Source: Gillisia hiemivivida
GTDB lineage: Bacteria; Bacteroidota; Bacteroidia; Flavobacteriales; Flavobacteriaceae
DNA: 64,000 nucleotides
Assembly: GCF_007997295.1 (NCBI RefSeq)
Contig: NZ_VORY01000010.1
Span: forward strand, 1-64,000
Direction: 5' to 3'
The translations under genes were made by a program, and so were the position numbers. Below the pieces are notes generated by a model. The model was not told the DNA's origin. It did no database searches and saw nothing but the letters and a program-made list of their open reading frames with translations. Numbering within the stretch: the first letter of the stretch is position 1; the number at the start of each line of letters is the position of its first letter. Below are positions 34,718 to 43,834 of this stretch, piece by piece.

Positions 34718-35312
34718 TTGTTGAAGATTCTAATAGATTCTCGATCACTTTCGGGAAATGCCGATGTTCTAGTTCGTGAATTTTTTCAGTAAGACTTGTA
34801 AGTGTTTCTGTAGAAGAAATGGAAAATGCTTTTTGAAAGATGATCTGGCCATCATCATATTTCTCATTCACGTAATGTATAGTAATTCCGGTTTCTTTTT
34901 CTTTATTATCTAACACAGCTTGATGCACATTATTTCCAAACATTCCTTTTCCGCCATATTTAGGCAGTAATGCAGGATGAAGATTTATAACCTTATTTGG
35001 AAACTTTTCTAGGATAGAAGAGGGGAATAGCCAAAGAAAGCCAGCCAATACTATAAGATCTGGATTGGTGTCTTCTAAAATATGTAAAACATCATTCGTG
35101 TTATAAAATGCATCTCTATCAAAATAAAGTGCTTTCACATTTAATTTCTGTGCTCTGTCTAAAACTCTTGCTGAAGGCTTATTGGATAGTACAGAAACCA
35201 CTTCGGCAGTGCCAGAATCTTTAAAATATCGTATAATATTCTCAGCGTTAGAGCCTGAGCCAGATGCGAAGACAACAATTTTCTTGGAAAATATTCTTTT
35301 TGATGGGGACAA
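34710..35312 (-). CDS. purN: phosphoribosylglycinamide formyltransferase (PurN)
   Basis: Transfers the formyl group of 10-formyl-THF to GAR, the third step of purine synthesis. Family motifs are FASGSGSNAENI, LAGFLWLFP, NLHPALLPKYGGKGMFG (catalytic Asn/His region) and TIHYVNEKYDDGQII. The frame has no ATG ahead of the conserved N-terminus. The best start is a TTG at 35312, giving 200 aa with a short extra N-terminus. An ATT or ATA closer to KKIVVFASG is possible but unlikely. It is divergent from acpP. Confidence 0.9.
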   Translation of the reverse strand: MSPSKRIFSKKIVVFASGSGSNAENIIRYFKDSGTAEVVSVLSNKPSARVLDRAQKLNVKALYFDRDAFYNTNDVLHILEDTNPDLIVLAGFLWLFPSSILEKFPNKVINLHPALLPKYGGKGMFGNNVHQAVLDNKEKETGITIHYVNEKYDDGQIIFQKAFSISSTETLTSLTEKIHELEHRHFPKVIENLLESSTID

Positions 35313-35421
35313 ATCTTCGCTGTTAACAATTATTAAGTGTAAAAATAAAGGGTTTAAATGAAAATTACGTAAATTCCCGTCACATTTTTAAACTAAAAAC
35401 GAGTTTTAAAGTAAAGTTTTT

Positions 35422-35429
35422 TATTTTTG
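35422..35429 (+). promoter_or_regulatory. possible -7 box of acpP-fabF-rnc
   Basis: TATTTTTG matches TAnnTTTG and is 29 nt upstream of the acpP ATG. The upstream -33 region is T-rich but has no clear TTTG at the ideal distance. Confidence 0.45.
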
Positions 35430-35458
35430 CCACTTAATCAAAATTAAAATAGAATATT

Positions 35459-35692
35459 ATGTCAGACATTGCATCAAGAGTAAAAGCGATTATCGTTGAC
35501 AAATTAGGCGTAGACGAGAACGAAGTTGTTACAGAAGCAAGTTTCACGAACGACCTAGGCGCTGATTCATTAGACACTGTGGAATTGATCATGGAATTTG
35601 AAAAAGAATTCGATATCCAGATTCCAGATGACCAAGCAGAAAACATTGCTACAGTTGGTCAAGCAATTTCTTATATCGAAAAAGCTAAATAA
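35459..35692 (+). CDS. acpP: acyl carrier protein
   Basis: A 77-aa acidic carrier of acyl chains in type II fatty acid synthesis. The phosphopantetheine attachment site is Ser37 in [11 protein letters not shown]. The four-helix pattern and low pI (many Asp/Glu) are standard. It heads the acpP-fabF-rnc cluster, with fabF starting 16 nt downstream. Confidence 0.97.
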   Translation: MSDIASRVKAIIVDKLGVDENEVVTEASFTNDLGADSLDTVELIMEFEKEFDIQIPDDQAENIATVGQAISYIEKAK

Positions 35693-35708
35693 AAAAGAAT
35701 AGTACTAT

Positions 35709-36962
35709 ATGGAGTTAAAGCGAGTAGTAGTTACAGGCTTAGGAGCCCTCACGCCTATTGGAAACAATGTTGAAGAATATTGGGATGCATTGGTGGCTGG
35801 TAAAAGTGGATGTGCACCTATAACCTATTTCGATGCTGAAAAGTTTAAGACAAAATTCGCTTGTGAACTCAAAAATTTTAATGCTCTTGATTTTTTCGAT
35901 CGGAAAGAAGCTAGAAAGCTGGATAGATTTGCGCAATACGCAATTGTCGCGTCAGATGAAGCCATTAAAGACTCCGGAATAGACCTGAATGTTGTTAACA
36001 AACATAGGGTTGGAGTGATTTGGGGAGCAGGAATTGGAGGATTGGAAACATTCCAGGATGAGGTGATCAATTTCTCTGAAGGAGATGGAACACCGCGTTT
36101 TAATCCATTTTTCATCCCTAAGATGATTGCAGATATTGCCCCTGGTAATATCTCGATTCGTCATGGTTTTATGGGAGCAAACTACACAACAGTTTCAGCT
36201 TGTGCTTCTGCTGCTAATGCTATGTTTGATGCTTTAAATAATATTCGCTTGGGATATAGCGATGTGATTATTTCTGGCGGATCTGAAGCTGCAGTAACAA
36301 AAGCGGGAATGGGAGGATTTAATGCCATGCATGCTCTTTCTACAAGAAATGAAAGTCCCGAAACGGCTTCTAGACCTTTTGATGCAACCAGAGATGGATT
36401 TGTATTAGGAGAAGGAGCAGGTGCTTTGGTTTTAGAAGAATATGAACATGCAAAAGCACGTGGAGCAAAGATCTACGCCGAATTTGTTGGCGGAGGACTT
36501 TCTTCTGACGCCTACCACATGACGGCGCCACATCCAGACGGAATTGGTGTCATTGCAGTAATGGAGAATTGTTTGCAAAATGCAGGTTTAAAACCTGAAG
36601 ATGTAGACGCAATAAATACTCATGGAACATCTACACCTCTAGGGGACGTAGCTGAACTGAAAGCAATCTCTAAAGTTTTTGGAGAACACGCTAAGAATAT
36701 TAATATCAATTCAACAAAATCCATGACAGGTCACCTGTTAGGAGCTGCGGGAGCTATTGAAGCTATTTCTTCAATACTTTCTATGAAGCATGGAATTATC
36801 CCTCCAACGATCAATCACGAACATCAAGATGAAAACATAGATCCGGAATTAAATCTTACTTTGAACAAAGCGCAAAAACGCGAAGTTAACCTAGTAATGA
36901 GTAATACTTTTGGATTTGGAGGTCATAACGCATGTGTACTGTTTAAAAAATTAGATGAATAA
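35709..36962 (+). CDS. fabF: beta-ketoacyl-ACP synthase II
   Basis: Condenses malonyl-ACP with acyl-ACP in fatty acid elongation. A 417-aa thiolase-fold enzyme with nucleophile Cys165 (VSACASAANAM) and the two active-site histidines in NTHGTSTPLGD and KSMTGHLLGAAGA. The C-terminal NTFGFGGHNA is also typical. It sits between acpP and rnc, only 9 nt from rnc, in the order conserved across many bacteria. Confidence 0.96.
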   Translation: MELKRVVVTGLGALTPIGNNVEEYWDALVAGKSGCAPITYFDAEKFKTKFACELKNFNALDFFDRKEARKLDRFAQYAIVASDEAIKDSGIDLNVVNKHRVGVIWGAGIGGLETFQDEVINFSEGDGTPRFNPFFIPKMIADIAPGNISIRHGFMGANYTTVSACASAANAMFDALNNIRLGYSDVIISGGSEAAVTKAGMGGFNAMHALSTRNESPETASRPFDATRDGFVLGEGAGALVLEEYEHAKARGAKIYAEFVGGGLSSDAYHMTAPHPDGIGVIAVMENCLQNAGLKPEDVDAINTHGTSTPLGDVAELKAISKVFGEHAKNININSTKSMTGHLLGAAGAIEAISSILSMKHGIIPPTINHEHQDENIDPELNLTLNKAQKREVNLVMSNTFGFGGHNACVLFKKLDE

Positions 36963-36971
36963 CCTATCGCA

Positions 36972-37706
36972 ATGAGTGTTATTCGAAACATATTAAATTC
37001 CCGTTCTTCTAAAGGCGGGAATTTTTTTATAGAAATGCAAAAGATCTTGGGATTTAGACCTAAGAATATCAATTTCTATAGAAAAGCATTTACTCACAGA
37101 TCTTTAAATCAAAGAGATGAAGAAGGGAATGCTATAAATTTTGAACGTTTGGAATTTTTGGGAGATGCTATGCTTAGTGCAGTAATAGCAGCCTATTTGT
37201 TTAAGACAGTTCCAGGTGGCAATGAAGGGTATCTTACCAAGATGCGCTCTAAGGTTGTAAGCCGAAAGCATTTGAATGAATTGGGTAAAGACCTGAATCT
37301 TATCGGTCACGTGCAAACTAATATTCCAAAGGAACAGTTTGGAGCAAATATTCACGGAAACCTTTTTGAAGCCCTGATAGGAGCAATTTATTGGGATCGT
37401 GGATATAAATATTGCAAGAAATTTATATTTGATAGGGTTATCATTCCATATGTAGATATCGAGCAGCTCGAAGGAAAAGTGATTAGTTATAAGAGCTTAC
37501 TTATAGAATGGTGCCAAAAAACCAAGAAAAACTTCAATTACGAGGTTTATGATGATTCTGGTAATGAAGAAATGAAACACTTCGCTGTAAAACTTAGAAT
37601 CGAAGATAAAGTGGTGGCAAAAGCAAGGGCTACTTCCAAAAAGAAAGCAGAAGAAAAGGCATCTAAAAGGGCATATTACGCGCTTCAAGCTAAGATAGAC
37701 AACTAG
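36972..37706 (+). CDS. rnc: ribonuclease III
   Basis: Double-strand-specific endoribonuclease for rRNA and mRNA processing. The catalytic signature ERLEFLGDAMLSAVIA and the second acidic cluster NLFEALIGAIYWDRG are present. A C-terminal dsRNA-binding domain occupies about residues 165-240 (YKSLLIEWCQKTKKNFNYEV; ATSKKKAEEKASKRAYYAL). At 244 aa it has a short N-terminal extension. Last gene of the acpP cluster. Confidence 0.95.
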   Translation: MSVIRNILNSRSSKGGNFFIEMQKILGFRPKNINFYRKAFTHRSLNQRDEEGNAINFERLEFLGDAMLSAVIAAYLFKTVPGGNEGYLTKMRSKVVSRKHLNELGKDLNLIGHVQTNIPKEQFGANIHGNLFEALIGAIYWDRGYKYCKKFIFDRVIIPYVDIEQLEGKVISYKSLLIEWCQKTKKNFNYEVYDDSGNEEMKHFAVKLRIEDKVVAKARATSKKKAEEKASKRAYYALQAKIDN

Positions 37707-37816
37707 AAATCAACCCTTTCCAACTATAACGTTTTCGTAAGTATTTCGCAAAAAATGTTCTAATTTCCTTAGAATTCTGTATTCTTATTCTATCTTTAAC
37801 ATTAAAGATTAAGAGT

Positions 37817-38302
37817 ATGTTATCCCACAAATTACTTTTGGATGATGTAGAGGATGATTATCATTTATTGGCCATCCATAGTTCTTTAGAGGAATTTAAA
37901 ATGGCTTTTTTATTGAATATGAACCTGCAATTAAGCCTTAAACGTACTCCTTTCGACGTGGATTTTAATCACGGGGAGGTGCAGGCATTGTATCCGCTCT
38001 ATTTTTTTAGAGAACCTACAAAATACCGTACGTATTATTTGTTCAAGAACAAGTATAAAGGATCTGTGAAAAAAGTGGTTAGTTCGGGGTCGTTATTTGT
38101 AGAAGAAGAAAATTCTACTCAACTCACGCATTTAATTCCAGAGTATAAAAAGGTAGATTATTTTTTAAAAATAGAAGATGATCTAGGGGAAGAGCTTATT
38201 CAGGATCTCTTGAATGCCATTAGCAGGATTCCAAGAGTTATTACAACATATATAGTTGATGTAAATCAGCTAAAATCAAGAAATAATTTAATTGTAGATT
38301 AA
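37817..38302 (+). CDS. IPExxxVDY family protein
   Basis: A 161-aa protein of the Bacteroidota-restricted family named for IPExxxVDY, seen here as LIPEYKKVDYFLKI near residue 115. Other features are YPLYFFREPTKYRTYYLF and the C-terminal LNAISRIPRVITTYIVD. No signal peptide or membrane span. Molecular function unknown. Its stop overlaps the pyk start codon (TAATG), so it is translationally coupled to pyruvate kinase. Confidence 0.9.
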   Translation: MLSHKLLLDDVEDDYHLLAIHSSLEEFKMAFLLNMNLQLSLKRTPFDVDFNHGEVQALYPLYFFREPTKYRTYYLFKNKYKGSVKKVVSSGSLFVEEENSTQLTHLIPEYKKVDYFLKIEDDLGEELIQDLLNAISRIPRVITTYIVDVNQLKSRNNLIVD

Positions 38303-39732
38303 TGCCAGCAAATAAAAGAACAAAAATTGTAGCCACATTAGGACCAGCAACTAGCGAAAAATCTGTGTTGAAAGATATGCTAGAAGCAGGGGTAAATGTG
38401 TTTAGAGTTAATTTTTCGCACGCAGATTATGAAGATGTGAAGGAGCGAATTAAAATGATTCGGGAGCTTAATGAAGAATTTGGATATACGGCAGCAATAC
38501 TTGCCGACCTTCAAGGCCCTAAATTAAGGGTGGGAAAAATGAAGGAAGAAGTGGTTGTTAACCCAGGAGACCAAATCATTTTTGCTACAGGAAAAGAATT
38601 TAAAGGAACTGCATCTCGAGTTTATATGAACTACGCACAGTTTCCAAGAGATGTGCAACCTGGGGAACGAGTTTTATTGGATGATGGGAAGTTGATGTTT
38701 GAAATTATAAGCACTAACAAAACCGATGAAGTGGTTGCAAAAGTAATTCAGGGAGGTCCTTTAAAATCCAGAAAAGGGGTGAATCTTCCTAATACAAAGA
38801 TCTCTTTACCGGCACTTACAACTAAGGATATAAAAGATGCGATTTTTGCCTGTGAACTAGAAGTAGATTGGATCGCGCTTTCTTTTGTGAGACATGCAGA
38901 AGACCTAATGGAATTACAGGAATTGATCAAAAAGCACAGTGATCATAAAATTCCAATTATTGCTAAGATCGAAAAGCCTGAGGGCGTAGAGAACATAGAT
39001 AAAATAGTTGCATACTGCGACGGGCTAATGGTAGCACGTGGAGATCTTGGTGTAGAGATCCCTGCTCAAGAAGTTCCGCTTATCCAGAAACAATTGGTGC
39101 TAATTGCCAAAAAAGCAAGAATTCCCGTTATCATTGCTACTCAAATGATGGAAACCATGATCACAAGCCTTACTCCAACAAGAGCAGAGGTAAATGATGT
39201 GGCAAATTCTGTGATGGATGGTGCAGATGCGGTAATGTTAAGTGGGGAAACCTCTGTTGGAAAATATCCGGTACAGGTGATTGAGAAAATGACACAGATC
39301 ATTAAGAGTGTAGAAAACTCACCGCTTATAAAGGTGCCACACGATCCTCCACATGTTAGAACTAACAGGTATATCACAAAATCTGTGTGTTTTCATGCAG
39401 CGATAATGGCTAACGAAATAAAAGCAAAAGCAATATGTACCTTAACAAATAGTGGATATACTGCATTTCAAATTTCGGCTTGGCGTCCTGAATCAACGAT
39501 TTTGGTGTTTACTTCTAACCATAGAATATTATCTCAGTTAAGTTTACTGTGGGGAGTAAAAGCTTTCTTCTATGATAAGTTTTCAAGCACAGATGAGACC
39601 ATCGAGGATATTAATAAAATAGCAAGTGACAATGGTTATGCAGAAGTTGGAGATTTTATAATAAATCTGGCCGCTATGCCAATTGCCGATAAAGGAATGG
39701 TAAATACCCTACGTGTTTCTGAAATAAAATAA
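38302..39732 (+). CDS. pyk: pyruvate kinase
   Basis: Final glycolytic step: PEP plus ADP to pyruvate plus ATP. The barrel motifs are KIVATLGPATSEKSV, FRVNFSH, ADLQGPKLRVG, and the signature IIAKIEKPEGVENIDKI with catalytic Lys and metal-binding Glu. GDLGVEIPAQEVP and IATQMMETMI follow, then an allosteric C-terminal domain. The 476-aa length is typical. Translationally coupled to the IPExxxVDY gene and followed by a strong terminator. Confidence 0.97.
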   Translation: MPANKRTKIVATLGPATSEKSVLKDMLEAGVNVFRVNFSHADYEDVKERIKMIRELNEEFGYTAAILADLQGPKLRVGKMKEEVVVNPGDQIIFATGKEFKGTASRVYMNYAQFPRDVQPGERVLLDDGKLMFEIISTNKTDEVVAKVIQGGPLKSRKGVNLPNTKISLPALTTKDIKDAIFACELEVDWIALSFVRHAEDLMELQELIKKHSDHKIPIIAKIEKPEGVENIDKIVAYCDGLMVARGDLGVEIPAQEVPLIQKQLVLIAKKARIPVIIATQMMETMITSLTPTRAEVNDVANSVMDGADAVMLSGETSVGKYPVQVIEKMTQIIKSVENSPLIKVPHDPPHVRTNRYITKSVCFHAAIMANEIKAKAICTLTNSGYTAFQISAWRPESTILVFTSNHRILSQLSLLWGVKAFFYDKFSSTDETIEDINKIASDNGYAEVGDFIINLAAMPIADKGMVNTLRVSEIK

Positions 39733-39747
39733 CACCTAGATTAAAAT

Positions 39748-39797
39748 AAAAAAGCCACGAATACACTAATGTTTTATTAGTGTATTCGTGGCTTTTT
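39748..39797. terminator. strong bidirectional terminator between pyk and dinB
   Basis: A perfect stem of more than 20 bp (AAAAAGCCACGAATACACTA paired with its complement, GTTTT loop) ends in a T-run on either strand. It separates the convergent genes pyk and dinB. Confidence 0.92.
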
Positions 39798-39813
39798 AGT
39801 GAAAAACACTTAA

Positions 39814-40914
39814 TTAGAAATCAAACTTTAGTTGTACCGCTATTTCTTTCTCTTTTACGTGAGTTTCCTTTTTTCCTGTGTTTAAATTGGAAAGTGTAAT
39901 TCCCAAGAGTCGAACAGAATTTTTCATTTTTTCCTGAAACAATAATTCCTTTGCTGTGTCTAAAATAACAGCTTTTGAACCTATATAATAAGGCAGGGTC
40001 TTGCTTCTAGTTTGTAAAGTAAAATCGCTATATTTTATCTTTAAAGTGACGGTCTTACCGGCAACTTTACTCTTCTTAAGTCGGCGTTCAATTTCTTCCG
40101 CTATATTCTCTAAACGCTCCATCATAAAGATCTCTGAAGCGATATTTTCATTAAAAGTCCTTTCGGCACCAAGGGATTTCCTAATTCTATCTGTTTTTAC
40201 CTCACTGGTATGAATCCCTCGAACTACATTGTAATAATATCTTCCGCTCTTTCCAAAATTCTCTGTGAGGAACTCTTCAGATTTTTCTTTTAATTGAATC
40301 CCCTTGAAGATCCCTAAAAGGTACATTTTTTCGGCAGTTACTTTTCCAACACCATAGAATTTCCTGATCTGCAATTGCTCCAAAAAGGCTTCTACCTCTT
40401 CTGGGTTTACTGTTTTTTGTCCGTTTGGCTTGTTAATGTCACTTGCAACCTTCGCAATAAACTTATTTATGGAAATTCCTGCCGAAGCATTTAAACCAGT
40501 CTTTTCCTTTATTTTCTCCCTGATTTCTTTGGCGATCATAGATGCACTAGGAATCCCTTTTTTGTTCTCAGTAACATCTAAATAAGCTTCATCTAAAGAC
40601 AGTGGTTCAACAAGATCTGTATATTCTAAAAAGATCTCTCTTATTTGACTTGAGACTTCTTTGTATCGTTCAAATCTGGGTTTTACAAAGATTAACTCTG
40701 GGCAATTTCGCTTTGCGATCACACTGCTCATGGCGCTTTTTACACCAAATTTCCTAGCTTCGTAACTCGCGGCAGAAACCACACCTCTTTCTGAACTCCC
40801 ACCAACAGCAACTGGTTTATTCCGTAGATCGGGATCGTCCAATTGCTCTACAGATGCGTAAAATGCATCCATATCTATATGAATTATCTTTCTTATTGGG
40901 AATTGGGTTTTCAC
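39814..40914 (-). CDS. dinB: DNA polymerase IV (Y family)
   Basis: Error-prone translesion polymerase. Catalytic carboxylates lie in IIHIDMDAFYASVEQ and in LSLDEAYLDVT. The helix-hairpin region (LQIRKFYGVGKVTAEKMYLL) and the little-finger domain (about residues 240-345, RKSLGAERTF to LLGITLSNL) follow in order. At 366 aa it matches the usual length. It ends with VQLKFDF, which resembles a beta-clamp-binding QLxLF motif (QLKFDF) at the C-terminus. Confidence 0.93.
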   Translation of the reverse strand: MKTQFPIRKIIHIDMDAFYASVEQLDDPDLRNKPVAVGGSSERGVVSAASYEARKFGVKSAMSSVIAKRNCPELIFVKPRFERYKEVSSQIREIFLEYTDLVEPLSLDEAYLDVTENKKGIPSASMIAKEIREKIKEKTGLNASAGISINKFIAKVASDINKPNGQKTVNPEEVEAFLEQLQIRKFYGVGKVTAEKMYLLGIFKGIQLKEKSEEFLTENFGKSGRYYYNVVRGIHTSEVKTDRIRKSLGAERTFNENIASEIFMMERLENIAEEIERRLKKSKVAGKTVTLKIKYSDFTLQTRSKTLPYYIGSKAVILDTAKELLFQEKMKNSVRLLGITLSNLNTGKKETHVKEKEIAVQLKFDF

Positions 40915-41060
40915 ATCGTAAATTTAGTGAAACTTGAATGAGCCTAATACTAAGTAACCTTATTAACTAATGTTTTTGACTAGGTTATAATCCGCTATCT
41001 TTGGATAGTCAAAAAATTTAATATAAAACCAAAAGGCTTATGCTTACTTAAGTTTGTTAT

Positions 41061-41096
41061 TAGATGCTGAAACAAGTGCAGCATGACGAATTATTG
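41061..41096 (+). repeat. dispersed intergenic repeat, family B fragment
   Basis: AGATGCTGAAACAAGTGCAG followed by CATGACG is a near-copy of the fragment at about 53.68 kb. Its arms GCTGAA and TGCAGC form an imperfect palindrome. It lies about 30 nt upstream of the next gene's chosen start. Confidence 0.5.
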
Positions 41097-41127
41097 CAAT
41101 TGTGACCAAATCAAAGAAATTGATATT

Positions 41128-41784
41128 ATGAAAACAGCGATACTATTAGGGGCAACGGGATTAACAGGAGGTTACTTATTAAAAATTTTACTGAATGATC
41201 CTAATTACAAAAAAGTGAAGGTTTTTTCCAGATCTAGTGTTGGGTTTGAGCATGAAAAAATGGAAGAACATTTAGTAGATCTACTCAAGGTAGAGGATTA
41301 TAAAGACAGTTTCAATGCAGACGAAGTCTACTGCTGTATTGGTACAACTAAAAGTCAAACCCCAGACAAGAAAACCTATAAAAAAATTGACATGGGAATT
41401 CCGGTTACCGCTGCTAAACTTTGTAGAGAGAATAAAATAGACACTTTCTTGGTGATCTCTGCACTTGGAGCCGATGCTAATAGCGGTGTTTTTTACAATA
41501 AAGTGAAAGGGGAGATGCAGCATGAAGTACTGGAACAAGGAATTACGAACACCTATATTTTTCAGCCCTCACTAATTGCTGGAGATAGAGAAGAAGAAAG
41601 ATTTTTCGAAAAACTAGCTATTAAAGGAATGAAGGCAATTAATAATCTACTTGTTGGTTCCCTAAAAAAATATAGATCTATTCAACCTAAAACTATCGCA
41701 AAAGCAATGCATATTTGCGCAAATTCTGGCTATCCTAAGATATTGATCGAATCTGATGAAATTCAGAAATTAGCTTCAGAATAA
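41128..41784 (+). CDS. NAD(P)-binding protein, atypical short-chain dehydrogenase
   Basis: A 218-aa single-domain Rossmann protein. The cofactor motif is LLGATGLTGGYLL near the N-terminus, followed by VYCCIGTTKSQTP and a Ser/Tyr/Lys region (VISALGADANSGVFYNKVKG). This resembles the HTATIP2/NmrA-type branch. The catalytic role is unknown. The start is set at 41128; an upstream in-frame ATG at 41083 lies inside a repeat. It precedes the CYTH gene by 12 nt. Confidence 0.85.
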   Translation: MKTAILLGATGLTGGYLLKILLNDPNYKKVKVFSRSSVGFEHEKMEEHLVDLLKVEDYKDSFNADEVYCCIGTTKSQTPDKKTYKKIDMGIPVTAAKLCRENKIDTFLVISALGADANSGVFYNKVKGEMQHEVLEQGITNTYIFQPSLIAGDREEERFFEKLAIKGMKAINNLLVGSLKKYRSIQPKTIAKAMHICANSGYPKILIESDEIQKLASE

Positions 41785-41796
41785 CTCTCAAAATTT

Positions 41797-42270
41797 ATGA
41801 TAGAAATAGAACGAAAATTTTTAGTGACTTCAGATAAATATAAAACTGAAGCATTTAAAAGTTCAGAAATAAAACAAGGTTACTTAAACTCGCACCCGGA
41901 AAGAACCACCAGAATCCGGATTCAGGATAAAAAAGCATTTATCACTATTAAGGGGAAGTCTTCTGAAAGTGGTTTATCAAGGTTTGAATGGGAAAAGGAG
42001 ATTCCGGTAGAGGAAGCTTTGGAGCTTTTAAAACTTTGTGAGCCGGGCGCTATTGAAAAAGTGCGCTATTTAGTGAAATCTAAAGAATTCACTTTCGAAA
42101 TAGATGAATTTTTTGGAAGTAATCAAGGGCTAGTTATAGCGGAAATTGAATTGCTTTCTGAAGAGGACATTTTTGAAAAACCTAATTGGTTAGGCGAGGA
42201 AGTAACAGGGAATAACAACTATTATAACTCTCAACTTTGCATCAATCCCTACAAGAACTGGAAAAAATAG
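41797..42270 (+). CDS. CYTH domain protein (triphosphate tunnel metalloenzyme)
   Basis: A 157-aa CYTH protein. The N-terminal ExExK signature is IEIERKFLV, followed by basic and acidic strand residues (TTRIRIQDKKAFITIKGK, VIAEIELLSE) that line the tunnel binding triphosphate and metal. Short bacterial members are often tripolyphosphatases or of unknown substrate; an adenylate cyclase role is not implied. Probably co-transcribed with the upstream NAD(P)-binding protein. Confidence 0.9.
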   Translation: MIEIERKFLVTSDKYKTEAFKSSEIKQGYLNSHPERTTRIRIQDKKAFITIKGKSSESGLSRFEWEKEIPVEEALELLKLCEPGAIEKVRYLVKSKEFTFEIDEFFGSNQGLVIAEIELLSEEDIFEKPNWLGEEVTGNNNYYNSQLCINPYKNWKK

Positions 42271-42302
42271 AAATGCAGCCTTGGTGGACTGCCAAAGGCG
42301 GA

Positions 42303-42346
42303 AAATTCCTTCATTGAGGGTTTAATTCCCCCAAGGCTCTTGATTA
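42303..42346 (+). repeat. dispersed intergenic repeat, family A, short copy
   Basis: The left end (TTCCTTCATTGAGGG, TTTAATTCCCCC) is joined almost directly to the right end (AAGGCTCTTGATT), so the middle ~90 bp of the full unit are missing. This looks like an internal deletion derivative. Confidence 0.55.
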
Positions 42347-42347
42347 A

Positions 42348-42384
42348 AACATCCCGAAGGCTTTAAAACTTTCGGGATGCTTTT
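42348..42384. terminator. bidirectional terminator between the CYTH gene and the efflux operon
   Basis: AACATCCCGAA and TTTCGGGATGC pair around an 11-nt loop, with a T-run on the plus strand. It lies between convergent genes. Confidence 0.7.
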
Positions 42385-42405
42385 CAACTAACAACTAATT
42401 AATTT

Positions 42406-43812
42406 TTATCTCCATCCACCACCTAGGGCTCTATAAAGATCAACCACAGATTTTAACTGATTGAATCTGGCATTAACAAGATCTAGCTGAGAGCTCAAGG
42501 CATTCTCTCTAGCCGTTAATACTTCCAGATAATTAGCATAACCATTTTTGAGTAATTCTTCAGAATATACGGTAGCATCAGAATATGCCTGGAATTCCAT
42601 AGATTTCACTTCTATCTTATCTGTACTTGCTTTGTAATTATACAAGGCATCAGAAACCTCTTTTCCCGCAATTAACAGTGATTTTTCAAAATTAAGAGCC
42701 GCCTGTTCTTTTTGAGATTGTGCTACTTCAAATTGGGTTCTGATCTTTCTTCCGTTAAGAATTGGCTGGGTTAAAGAACCAATAAGAGTTGCAAAAAGAG
42801 AATTCACACTAAAAAGTTTATCTATATCTAAACTTTGAAATCCACCATTAGCAGTTAAGCTTAAAGAAGGATAGAAATTACTTCTCGCCACATTGGTAAG
42901 CTCAAAGGCATTTACCAAATTATACTCTGCAGCAACAAGATCTGGTCTATTTTTCAATAATTGCATTGGAACACCAACTTCAAGATCTGTGGTGATCTCC
43001 TGATCATTAAGAACTCCTCTTTGAATATTTTGAGGCGCTTCACCTAGAAGAATAGAAAGTGAATTCTCCAACAATCTAATTTCGTTTTTGATATCTATCA
43101 AAATAGCTTTTGCAGTGTAAACTTGAGCTTCTGTTTGTTTCACTCCAACTTCAGTCAAATTACCAGCTTCTTTTAAAGCCTGAGTGGTTTCTAAACCTTT
43201 TTTCCTTGTCTCTATTGTAGTTTCTGTGATCCTCTTTTGTTCATCTAAAGCCAATAATTGATAATAACTAGTGGCAATATTGGCAATTAACCTGGTCTTT
43301 ATTGCTTGATGTGCCGCAACACTTTGAAGATAGGAAGCCTCAAATGCTCGTTTATTACTTCTTATTTTTCCCCAGATATCTGCCTCCCAGGAAAGGTTTC
43401 CGGTTGCTTCATATTGGGTAATACTTCCATCGAAAAAAGAGCCAAACTGACTGTTTTTAGACAGGATTTGATGATTTACACTTGTCCCCAATCCTAAAGT
43501 TGGAAGGTATCCGGCTTTTCCCTGCTTTACATAAGCCTCTGCGGCTAATATTTGCTGAATCGCAATACGCACATCCAAGTTATTCTGAAGTCCTTTCTCT
43601 ATGTAAGAATCCAAGACAGGATCTTTAAACATTTCTCTCCAAGAAACCTCAGCCATATTCAGGCTATCTTGAGGTAACTCATCTGTTCTATATAGATTTT
43701 CCTGCGGAACAACGCTCTCTGGCCGCTTGTAATCTTTAGCTACAAAACAAGATTGTAAGCTTAGGGCAAGCATCCCAAGAATTAAGAATTTTGATTTATA
43801 TAAGATTTTCAT
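42406..43812 (-). CDS. RND efflux outer-membrane lipoprotein (TolC/OprM type)
   Basis: Outer-membrane exit duct of the tripartite pump. A 468-aa protein with a lipoprotein signal (KFLILGMLALSLQSC). Two repeats of the OEP fold are seen, with the helical pattern NLDVRIAIQQILAAEAYVKQ and LLKNRPDLVAAEYNLVNAFE. The C-terminal region ends NQLKSVVDLYRALGGGWR as usual for NodT-type proteins. The start is set at 43812 so that the signal peptide is N-terminal; an upstream in-frame ATG at 43842 overlaps the permease gene. Last gene of the four-gene operon. Confidence 0.92.
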   Translation of the reverse strand: MKILYKSKFLILGMLALSLQSCFVAKDYKRPESVVPQENLYRTDELPQDSLNMAEVSWREMFKDPVLDSYIEKGLQNNLDVRIAIQQILAAEAYVKQGKAGYLPTLGLGTSVNHQILSKNSQFGSFFDGSITQYEATGNLSWEADIWGKIRSNKRAFEASYLQSVAAHQAIKTRLIANIATSYYQLLALDEQKRITETTIETRKKGLETTQALKEAGNLTEVGVKQTEAQVYTAKAILIDIKNEIRLLENSLSILLGEAPQNIQRGVLNDQEITTDLEVGVPMQLLKNRPDLVAAEYNLVNAFELTNVARSNFYPSLSLTANGGFQSLDIDKLFSVNSLFATLIGSLTQPILNGRKIRTQFEVAQSQKEQAALNFEKSLLIAGKEVSDALYNYKASTDKIEVKSMEFQAYSDATVYSEELLKNGYANYLEVLTARENALSSQLDLVNARFNQLKSVVDLYRALGGGWR

Positions 43813-43834
43813 TGTATTAAATTTCTTGTTCAGA

